From NCBI GenBank assembly GCA_949291545.1, contig CASEWB010000008.1:62001-126000 (forward strand): a DNA stretch of 64,000 bases, given 5' to 3'. The notes beneath the pieces are model-generated. The model did no database searches. It saw only the letters and a program-made list of their open reading frames with translations, and had not been told where the DNA came from. This stretch comes from an uncultured bacterium. Lineage in GTDB: Bacteria; Elusimicrobiota; Elusimicrobia; Elusimicrobiales; Elusimicrobiaceae. Positions 9,122 to 17,500 of this stretch are shown here, in pieces. A program made the position numbers and the translations under genes. Numbering within the stretch: position 1 is the stretch's first letter; each line of letters begins with the position of its first letter.

Positions 9122-10612
9122 ATGAAATCAAAAAAATTGAGTCGTGTGGCCGTTTTAGCGGCGGTTGTATTTTTTGTGGGGACGTTGTTCCCGTACGCCT
9201 ATGCGGCGGCAGACACCAGCCTTAAACAACTGCGCACGTTTGTGGACGTGTTGGAATTTGTGAAAGAAAATTATGTGGAAACGACCGATACCGATAAACT
9301 CATTTCCGGCGCTATTAAAGGCGTGGTAAACGAATTGGACGATTTTTCCCAGTATTTGGAACCGAAAGATTATAAAGAGTTAAAAAACGATACCCGCGGC
9401 GATTTTGGCGGGTTGGGTATCCGCTTGCAGAAAGTGGACGGGTTTGTGACGGTAATGACCCCTATGCCCGGCACGCCTGCGTTTAAAGCCGGGTTAATGC
9501 CGGGAGACCGCATCTTGTTTGTGGACGACAAAGACGTGACCGAAATGAAACTTGACGATGCGGTGGAACTGATGCGCGGCCCGGTGGGAAGCAAAGTAAA
9601 GATTACAATCAGCCGCAAAAATAAAGACGGCGAATACAAAACCTTGCCGGATTTTAAGTTTAAACGCGCCCGCATCGTGCCCGAAGTGGTATACTACCGC
9701 ATGCTGCCCAACCAAGTGGGTTATTTGTATATGGTGGATTTTTCCGGCCACAGCACCGAAGAAGTTAAAAAAGCTTTGGCGGATTTACAAAAACAGGGTA
9801 TGAAGTACCTGGTGTTGGATTTGCGTTTTAACCCCGGCGGTTTGCTGACCGGTGCGGTGGATATTGCCAAACTGTTTTTGCAGCCTGACCAAATGATTGT
9901 GTATACCCAAGGCCGCAAACCGGAATATTACCAGGAATTTAAAACTTCCGCCAAGCCGGCTTATCCGGATATCCCAATGGCGGTATTGGTAAACCAAGGC
10001 TCTGCCAGCGCCAGTGAAATCGTGTCCGGCGCGTTGCAGGATAACGGCCGCGCGTTTGTAGTAGGGCAGCGCACTTTCGGCAAAGCCAGCGTACAGCAAG
10101 TGATGCCCCTTTCCGGCGGGGCGGGCCTGCGCCTGACGATTGCCCGCTATTATACGCCCTCCGGCCGCCTGATCCAGCGCGATTACCGCGATAAATCCAA
10201 GGCCGACGAAGGAGGCATTTTCCCGGACGTAGAAGTGGTTTTTGAGCCGGAAGAAGAAGCCAAAGTGTTTATGCAATATAATGATATTGTGTACACCCCC
10301 GGCAAAGAAACGCCCAAAATGGAATTTACCGCCAAAGACCCAGTGTTGGACAAAGCGGTGGAAATTTTAACGGGGAAAGTGTCGCTTGAGCAGGCTAAAA
10401 AAGAATCCCAGCAAGCGGCCGCCGAACGCAAGGCCAAAAAAGAAGCCGATAAAAAGAAATCCGCCGCTTCTACGGACGATAAAAAATCCGCCTCCAGCGA
10501 GGGAGCTTCCGCCAAATCGGATAAAAAAGCGCCTGCAAAAACTAGCGAAAAAGCGGATAAGAAAGCCGCTTCTGCCCAAGAGGCCGCCGCTCCCCAAAAA
10601 GAAGGAAAATAA
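9122..10612 (+). CDS. C-terminal processing peptidase, S41 family (CtpA-like)
   Basis: This is an exported serine protease that trims or degrades envelope proteins. A signal anchor or signal peptide spans about residues 8-28. A PDZ domain (about 90-175) includes GGLGIRLQKVDG and the GDRIL loop. The S41 core follows, with the catalytic Ser in GSASASEI (293-300) and the catalytic Lys at 321 in TFGKASVQ. The last roughly 70 residues are Lys/Ala/Ser-rich and low complexity. At 496 aa it is slightly longer than average because of this tail. An FtsX-EnvC-Ctp order is common in bacteria, so it may act on the same division-linked hydrolase system; that link is inferred. Confidence 0.95.
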   Translation: MKSKKLSRVAVLAAVVFFVGTLFPYAYAAADTSLKQLRTFVDVLEFVKENYVETTDTDKLISGAIKGVVNELDDFSQYLEPKDYKELKNDTRGDFGGLGIRLQKVDGFVTVMTPMPGTPAFKAGLMPGDRILFVDDKDVTEMKLDDAVELMRGPVGSKVKITISRKNKDGEYKTLPDFKFKRARIVPEVVYYRMLPNQVGYLYMVDFSGHSTEEVKKALADLQKQGMKYLVLDLRFNPGGLLTGAVDIAKLFLQPDQMIVYTQGRKPEYYQEFKTSAKPAYPDIPMAVLVNQGSASASEIVSGALQDNGRAFVVGQRTFGKASVQQVMPLSGGAGLRLTIARYYTPSGRLIQRDYRDKSKADEGGIFPDVEVVFEPEEEAKVFMQYNDIVYTPGKETPKMEFTAKDPVLDKAVEILTGKVSLEQAKKESQQAAAERKAKKEADKKKSAASTDDKKSASSEGASAKSDKKAPAKTSEKADKKAASAQEAAAPQKEGK

Positions 10613-10615
10613 GGT

Positions 10616-11635
10616 ATGAAAAAAGATTTAATGATTTTAGGGATTGAATCCACTTGCGACGAAACTTCCGCCGCTTTGTTAAAGGGCGGGAAGGAAATTG
10701 TAACCAATGTGATTTATTCCCAAATTGACGAACATAAAAAATACCACGGGGTCGTGCCGGAGCTGGCCAGCCGCGCCCATGCGGCCAAAATTGCCACCGT
10801 CATTTCCGAAGCTTTGGGCGACAACCCCATCGATTATGTGGCCTTTGCCAGCGGCCCCGGGCTGCCCGGCGGGCTGATGGTAGGGCGTGTGGCGGCGGAA
10901 ACGCTTGCAAATTTTAAGAAAGTCCCTATACTAGGTATTAACCACTTGGAGGGACACATCTTTGCGTGTGATTTTGAAGGCACGGAAGTGAAAAACCGTT
11001 TGCAGTTCCCGCTGGTGGCGCTGGTTGTTTCGGGGGGGCATACAGAATTGTGGTATGTGAAAGGATACGGGGAGTATAGAGTCCTTGGAAAAACGCGCGA
11101 CGACGCCGCTGGAGAAGCTTTCGATAAGGTAGCCAAACTGTTGGGCTTAGCCTATCCGGGCGGGCCGCAGGTTTCCAAACAAGCGTTGTTGGGCCGCCGG
11201 GACGCTATCCATTTCCCACGCCCGCTGATGCCGGGCACTTGGGAGTTCTCCTTCAGCGGTATTAAAACCGCCGTCAGCTATTACTTGCGCGACCATAAAG
11301 ATTTCAGTATCCCGGACGTTTGCGCCAGCTTTGAAGAAGCCATGGTGGAAACCCTGGTGACCAAAACCTTGCTGGCGGCTAAAAAATACAAGGTGCGCCA
11401 TGTGGCGGTGGGCGGCGGTGTGGCGGCCAATACGCTCTTGCGCGAACGTATGCAGCAAGAGGGAGCCAAACAAGGGGTAGAAGTCCACTTTGTGGAGCGG
11501 AAACTATCTTCCGATAACGCCGCTATGATTGCCCTGGCTGCTTATAAAAAACTGGAACACGCCGAAAAAACCGGTAAGCCGGTTAAAAAGAACATAGATA
11601 TCAACCCTAATATGAAAGTGCGCAGCTGGGACTAG
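10616..11635 (+). CDS. tsaD: tRNA N6-adenosine threonylcarbamoyltransferase
   Basis: TsaD transfers the threonylcarbamoyl group to A37 of ANN-decoding tRNAs (t6A). The N-terminal ASKHA motif GIESTCDETSAA starts at residue 9. The metal-binding HLEGH gives His110 and His114. VALVVSGGHTELWYV and GGVAANTLLRERM are also typical. The length of 339 aa is standard. The start lies 3 nt after the S41 peptidase, with an AAGG site inside that gene's end. Confidence 0.97.
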   Translation: MKKDLMILGIESTCDETSAALLKGGKEIVTNVIYSQIDEHKKYHGVVPELASRAHAAKIATVISEALGDNPIDYVAFASGPGLPGGLMVGRVAAETLANFKKVPILGINHLEGHIFACDFEGTEVKNRLQFPLVALVVSGGHTELWYVKGYGEYRVLGKTRDDAAGEAFDKVAKLLGLAYPGGPQVSKQALLGRRDAIHFPRPLMPGTWEFSFSGIKTAVSYYLRDHKDFSIPDVCASFEEAMVETLVTKTLLAAKKYKVRHVAVGGGVAANTLLRERMQQEGAKQGVEVHFVERKLSSDNAAMIALAAYKKLEHAEKTGKPVKKNIDINPNMKVRSWD

Positions 11636-11648
11636 CCGAGGAGTTTAA

Positions 11649-12854
11649 ATGATTTTGTGGGCCATGCCCGATTCGGGCGATAAAACCAAAGAAGTTTACG
11701 CCGCATTGGTGGAGCTGTTTAAAAAAGAAAACCCTTCCATAGATGTTTCCGTGCGGGTATTTACACGCAACGTGTTGTGGCGGCGGATTTTTACCATCAA
11801 ACACCCTACGCATGAAGAAGAAGTGCCGGATTTGATTCAAATCCCGCACTATTGGACGGCCCTGTTGGTGCGCGAGGGCGTGGCGGAAAATTTATCCCAG
11901 CTGGACCCGGGGCTTTCTTTGGCTAACTGCCTGGTTCCTTTAAAACCGCACTGCTACCAGCCCGGCACGAAGGATATTTATTCCTATCCGTGGTGGTTTG
12001 ACCTAAGCGCGCTCCACTATCGGGCGGACCATTTAAAGTTGGTTACGGCCAAACCCGAGCACGATTTGGCCACCTGGGACGGCTTGTTAAATGTGTGCCA
12101 AGCCCTGCGGGAACAGTTTAAAGATACTCCCGGTTATTATCCCATGCAAAACAGCGATTGGCGCGGTTCCCTTTCGGTGCGTAACGCGTTGCCGTGCATT
12201 TGGGGGCGCGGAGGGGATTTGCTGTCGGAAGATTTAAGCAGTACCTTGGTGGGGACAAAAGCCTTTAAAGAAGGCATACGCGATTATGTCAATTTGGCGC
12301 TAAAGAACTATATGCCCATTTTGCGTGAACGCGGCTCGCTGGGGACGGTGGTTTCCGGCAAGGCCAGTATTATGATTTCCCGCAAACAGGGGGGCAACTC
12401 TTTTGGCGCCCGCCGCGGCATCCGCATGCGCACCCTGCCGGTGCCTACCACGGGGACTACCTATTATTCGTATTTGTCGGGAATGAATTTATTTATCAAT
12501 AAACTGTCGCAAGAAAAAAAGAACGCGCTAAAATTTATCAAGTTCTGCGCCCGGCCGGACAACCAGCTGCGCTATGCTTCGATGATTGACGCTTTCCCCG
12601 CGTTTGAAGACGCTTTTGAACAGTTTATTTTTTCTTCCTCTCAGCGGTTGCAAACCTACAGCAACATTTTGGCTTCGGCCCGCACACTGCCCAACATCAC
12701 CATTACTGGCACAATAATGGAAATTTTAAAACGCATTTTGGCAGTATGCGCTACGCAAATTGTGGAAGAACGTTTTACGCAGGCTTCTTTGGACAGAGAG
12801 CTGGACTTGGCCGCCAAAGAAATTGAATACCTGCTTTCCATCTACCAGGGGTAG
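11649..12854 (+). CDS. Family 1 solute-binding-protein-like protein without signal peptide
   Basis: The fold resembles sugar ABC-transporter binding proteins. It opens with a beta strand ILWAMPDSGDKTKEV, then FKKENPSIDVSVRV, a hinge-like PDLIQIPHYWTALLVREG segment and a long alpha/beta C-terminal lobe, 401 aa in all. It starts exactly where the mature domain of such proteins starts: there is no signal peptide or lipobox, and no upstream start is plausible because a GAGGAG site precedes this ATG. It should therefore be cytoplasmic. No permease or ATPase genes are adjacent. It is followed 4 nt later by a GAF-GGDEF gene, suggesting a ligand-sensing or accessory role in c-di-GMP signalling (inference). 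Confidence 0.7.
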   Translation: MILWAMPDSGDKTKEVYAALVELFKKENPSIDVSVRVFTRNVLWRRIFTIKHPTHEEEVPDLIQIPHYWTALLVREGVAENLSQLDPGLSLANCLVPLKPHCYQPGTKDIYSYPWWFDLSALHYRADHLKLVTAKPEHDLATWDGLLNVCQALREQFKDTPGYYPMQNSDWRGSLSVRNALPCIWGRGGDLLSEDLSSTLVGTKAFKEGIRDYVNLALKNYMPILRERGSLGTVVSGKASIMISRKQGGNSFGARRGIRMRTLPVPTTGTTYYSYLSGMNLFINKLSQEKKNALKFIKFCARPDNQLRYASMIDAFPAFEDAFEQFIFSSSQRLQTYSNILASARTLPNITITGTIMEILKRILAVCATQIVEERFTQASLDRELDLAAKEIEYLLSIYQG

Positions 12855-12858
12855 TGTT

Positions 12859-14358
12859 ATGTTTGATAAAAAATCCTATACGCTGTATAAGTTTCATAAA
12901 CAGCTGAACCAATCTTTTCAAAACAAGCGGGAATTGTTGGAGTGTGCTTTGCCGGCTTTGCGCAATTTGTTTAAGCTGGACCGCGTGTACTTTTTTGACT
13001 GGCAGCAGGAACGGGCGCTGCTATCCCTAAAAATGATGTGCAAAAAAGAATACTGTATGGATATGCAGGAAGATATTTCCGTGCTAAATGAACCGGTATT
13101 TTTAAAACAGCTTTTGCAAAACGGAGTGGCCGAAACGACCGATTTAAGCTACCCTGCTATCTATGTGCTGGTAAAGTGGGAACGCCCCAGCGTGGAACTG
13201 AAAGCGGGAGAAATCCATAACTTTATGCAGGAAAAAGTAGGGGTCTTGCGTTTGGAACGTTTCCGCAAGAACCGGGTGTTTTCCAACGAAGAAAAAGAAC
13301 TGATTAAGGCCTTGGGGGAAGAAATTTCGCACAATTTGCGCAATACGGAAATAGACCAGGCCAAAAACCAACGGCTCAATATTTCCACGGCGCTTAACGA
13401 TTTATCCACTATTTTTGCTTCTTCGCTGCGTTTAAACGACGGCTTGGAGTTGATTTTGAAAGGGGTGCAGCGCTACTTCCGTTTTGACCGCGTGCGCCTG
13501 TATTTAACCGATGCGGAAGGGAGCAAAATTAAATCCGTGCTGGGGGTAGATATTTCCGGAAAGGTTACCCAGCAGGACGGCAAAACCCTGCCCAAAGGCG
13601 AAGAAAATTTGCTCAAAGAAGTGTTTGATTCCGCCGCTGCCTACCGTTCCACCCGCAGCGTGATTTACATTCCCCTAAAAGTGCAGCGCAACAAGGTGGG
13701 GTTTTTAGCGTTTGACAATATCCTTTCCCGCCGGCGCATTGGGTATATGGACTTTATTTCTTTGCAGCAGTTTGCGTCGCAGATGGCGCTGTCTATCGAC
13801 AATGCCCGCCTGTTTGAACGCGTGCAGGAACTTTCCAACTACGATGAACTTACCAAATTGCCGGTTCGCCGGTACTTTAACGAAAAATTCGCCGAAGAAA
13901 TCTACCGCTCCAAACGGTTTGATTTGACGATGTCCTTAATTATTATGGATATTGACTTGTTTAAACAAATTAACGACGGATACGGGCACCAAATCGGCGA
14001 TTGGGCGCTTAAAGAAGTCAGCCGCGTCATTCGCACCAGCCTGCGCCAGACGGACGTACCGTGCCGTTTTGGCGGGGACGAAATGGTGATTATGCTCCCG
14101 CGTACCAATGCCGAAGAAGCCAAAATTATCGCCAAACGTTTAAAAGACCGCATAAGCGCCATTACGCTGCCGGACCGCTATACCGAAGGGAAGGAAGTCC
14201 ATTTAAGCATCAGCCAAGGGATATCGTCCTTCCCGTTTGACGGCTCCACCGCGGACGTGCTTTTGGAAAAAGCGGATAAGGCGCTCTACGTCGTAAAACA
14301 AAATGGCCGCGGCAATTTTGCCGTATACCGCGAAGTGGCGGAACAAGTGGCGCAGTAG
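12859..14358 (+). CDS. GAF-domain diguanylate cyclase (GGDEM active-site variant)
   Basis: This probably makes cyclic di-GMP from two GTP. The 499-aa soluble protein has an N-terminal GAF-like region (about 10-165), a second GAF domain (about 175-320) and a GGDEF domain (about 335-490) opening with DELTKLPVRRYF. The active-site loop is GGDEM at 405-409, with Met in place of the usual Phe. The product-inhibition I-site RxxD is present as RQTD (396-399), five residues upstream. No transmembrane segment is visible. The start at 12859 follows the stop of the binding-protein gene by 4 nt. It is the last gene of the 5' co-directional run. Confidence 0.93.
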   Translation: MFDKKSYTLYKFHKQLNQSFQNKRELLECALPALRNLFKLDRVYFFDWQQERALLSLKMMCKKEYCMDMQEDISVLNEPVFLKQLLQNGVAETTDLSYPAIYVLVKWERPSVELKAGEIHNFMQEKVGVLRLERFRKNRVFSNEEKELIKALGEEISHNLRNTEIDQAKNQRLNISTALNDLSTIFASSLRLNDGLELILKGVQRYFRFDRVRLYLTDAEGSKIKSVLGVDISGKVTQQDGKTLPKGEENLLKEVFDSAAAYRSTRSVIYIPLKVQRNKVGFLAFDNILSRRRIGYMDFISLQQFASQMALSIDNARLFERVQELSNYDELTKLPVRRYFNEKFAEEIYRSKRFDLTMSLIIMDIDLFKQINDGYGHQIGDWALKEVSRVIRTSLRQTDVPCRFGGDEMVIMLPRTNAEEAKIIAKRLKDRISAITLPDRYTEGKEVHLSISQGISSFPFDGSTADVLLEKADKALYVVKQNGRGNFAVYREVAEQVAQ

Positions 14359-14369
14359 CGCCGATGCTT

Positions 14370-14391
14370 TCAAGCCGGGTTTGGCGGCTTG
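14370..14391 (+). terminator. Hairpin after the diguanylate cyclase gene, possible terminator
   Basis: TCAAGCC and GGCTTGA form a 7-bp stem with an 8-nt loop just after the stop codon. The expected run of T residues is missing, so termination efficiency is uncertain. Confidence 0.4.
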
Positions 14392-14434
14392 AGCTTCTAC
14401 CGCGTGGTAAGACGGTAAAAATTGCAAAAAACAG

Positions 14435-14463
14435 TTGACAATCGCCCCAAAAGTTGCAAGAAT
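14435..14463 (+). promoter_or_regulatory. Sigma70-type promoter upstream of the Tad locus
   Basis: A perfect -35 TTGACA (14435-14440) is followed after 17 nt by AAGAAT (14458-14463), a 4/6 match to TATAAT. It lies in the 226-nt gap before the large FlgD-repeat protein and would give a leader of about 115 nt. That leader contains one clear hairpin, TTGCGC/GCGCAA. I see no known riboswitch in it. Confidence 0.6.
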
Positions 14464-14584
14464 TTAAGAGTATTATGTCGGCGTCTGTTTATATTTATAA
14501 CCAGTCGCCTACTTGCGCGCATTTTTTTGGGAGCGCAAAAGATTTGTACAAACTTAATTTTTAAGAAGGGAATTGGTCCCCAAA

Positions 14585-17500
14585 ATGGATACTTGCACAA
14601 TGAAAAAAATAAACAGTTTACTTCGGGTTTTCCTGAGTAAAGCGGCGTCCTGCGCCGTTTTAACTGCATTACTCCTCGCGGCGGGTGCGCCGTTGTTTGC
14701 TCAAACGGCCGAGGTCCGCAATGCGGGTGTGTATTATAGGCCATCTACCACTACCAACGGTATGTATTGCGATTGGAGTGCAGAAGGATTAGATGAATTG
14801 GTGGATAGTGGAAACGGATACAACCGCAGTTTTGTCACCTCTCCCGCGCCGGACGGCAATGCCAACCAAACGGACCCGTGGGTGAGCTCCGCCTTGATTG
14901 AGTACGACCAACCCTATCCGTCTACTACTCCGGCTGATAACAATTACCCGAACCATTGTTTGTCGCTGTGTATGCAGGTGGTATGTACCAACCGCCCTAT
15001 GGCGCAGAGTACTTATTCTATTTCTTTCCCGCTGCAGCAAATTAAGTTTGACATTGTTAAATACTATAACGGCAAGAATATCGAGAATCCGGACGAAACG
15101 CCCGCTATCCGCACGATTGACTTGTATCCTAATACGGATAGCGACGATGCAAAATGCGGGTCCTATCACTGCCCGGGCGGCCCGGATGAGGGCCTTACTT
15201 GCCCCGCACCCCAATATGAATTGCGGGGTGGCCAATGTATTCGGATTTCAGATCAATCAACTACTACTATCTCAAATTGCCAATTGGGATCTAAAGATTC
15301 CAATGGCAACTATGCAAACTGCCCGAACGACGTTTGCTCCTTTGTAATTTTTAATGATGACGGTACTCCTTCTGGGGAAGCGATTACTTTCTGCGCGGCG
15401 TGGGACGGCGCGTACGAAATCGGCGGTGAATTCGGCAAATCCAACGGGGATTTTGCTTTCCGCGCTACCGTGGCGACGGACTTCCCCGGCGACCAAATCA
15501 TTACCGATAAAATTGAATTTAACTCTACCATTGCCTACCCGGGTATGAACCAAATCCCGATACAGGTGGACGTGACGAACGTGCACTCCGTGCGCAGCAC
15601 TCCGACGGTGGTGGGCGATATTACCGCTGTGTCCGCGCAACCGTACACGTTTGCATACCGCTTAAGTAAAGGCTCCAATGTCCGCGTGGCCATTTTTGAC
15701 GCTTCCAACGGAGATGATCTTGACTATGGGAGTGACGAGAATACTGGAGATATTGGCGCTGGTACAGGCGATTCTAATAAAGTAAATACCGCTTTGGTGC
15801 GCACGCTGGTGGATTGGCAGCCGCGCGTGGGCGAAGGAATGAAAGGCACCGAAAGCGATACGCAGATTGTAGAATTTGATTCGTGGGACGGCCGCGACGA
15901 CAACGGTTTGCTCTTGCCCGCGGGCAACTATGTGGCGGCTATCCAGGCCAAAGCGCAAGACGAATGGCCGGGGGTGGATTTCTCCCGCGCCGTTACGCGC
16001 CAAGTATCGCTGGACCCCTTGAAACTGACGGATATTACTTCCACGGGGCTGAACAAAAAGTCTACGGCCTATGCTTCTATCAGCTATGTGCCGACGGAAG
16101 CTTCTACTGTATACTTTGAAGTATACACCCCCGGTACGACATTTAATGGTTCCTCTGCCACGACTAATGTGACGACGGACTCTTCTACCCCCACGGGTAC
16201 CGGTCCGACTCCGCAGCAAGGTGGTTCGTTGGTGTATCGTTCGTCCGAAGAACGCTCCGGCCGTATGAATTTTACGTCCAAATGGGACGGCCTGTGCGGC
16301 ATAGAGGACGGCTGTACCCGCACCTATGCCAAAGGGGAAGAAATGTCCAACGGCGTAGTTTGCGACCAAAACACTTGCACGGAAGACTTTGCTTATGGCG
16401 CGCCGATGCCGGACGGCAACTATATATATGTGCTGTGGGCGGAAATCCCGTACAACGGTTCCTATGTGAATGCGGTGGGCGGAAACGGTACCCCGGCGTT
16501 TACCGCGGGGGGAACCTGCCAAGAGGGCCAAGACGGCAAATGCTACACGGCTGTTAAAACGCTGAACTACTCTATTGGGCAGCTGCCGGTGGAACGCGGC
16601 TTGGTGGATATCACCATTCAGCCGGTCAGTTATTCCACAGTCGGCTCCAGCCCGACGGCTTACGGCTTGGATCCGTTTATCTTTAAATATTCTATCGCGC
16701 GTGATTCCACGGTTATCGCCCGGGTGGAAAACTCCGCGGGTGTACCGGTCAAACATTTAACGCCGGAAGAAGGCATCACGCAAGTTTCCCAGCAGCTTAA
16801 CACGCTGTCGTGGGACGGGCGCGACGACCAGGGCCGTATGGTCACCCCCGGTACCTATATGTTTACGGTGCAGACCAAGGACGCGATGTTCCCGGCGGTT
16901 ACCAACAAAGCCTCGGCGGTGTTCCCGGTGGATATGTACCGCGTGGTGGACGTGTCGACTACCGATGTGTATGGCGATAGTGAAGCCAAGGCCACTATTT
17001 CCTATATGCTTTCCAAGGCGATGAACGTCCAGGTGAACATCTATAATAAAGATGTCGTCATTCCGGCCTATAATAGCACCACGGGTGATTATAATGACTA
17101 TACCGTCATTTCCACCCATGTGGCTACCGGATATACCAACGATTTGGCGTCTGTCAATGTGTATGAACCCGGCCAAACCGATCCTTATGACACCCTGACG
17201 GGCGTTGCATTAGGTACGGTTGTATCCTTAGAGGGTGCGGGCAACCCGTATACGCGTGATACTGTAACAGTGGAAGAAAACCCGAACTATGTGGAAGGTT
17301 CTGTGGTAGCGGGTGAAGAACAATATCTCGTTACCTTAAAACGCGAAAGCGTGAACGTAACCACCAACGATACCACTTGGCCGCCCCGCATCTGCGATAA
17401 GACGACCGATGCGGACATCTTCAATGTAGCGGCGGGCTATGTGGACCCGGCGTTGGTTACCTCGGCCCATGCGTGTATCTATGTAAACGATACGGCGTTT

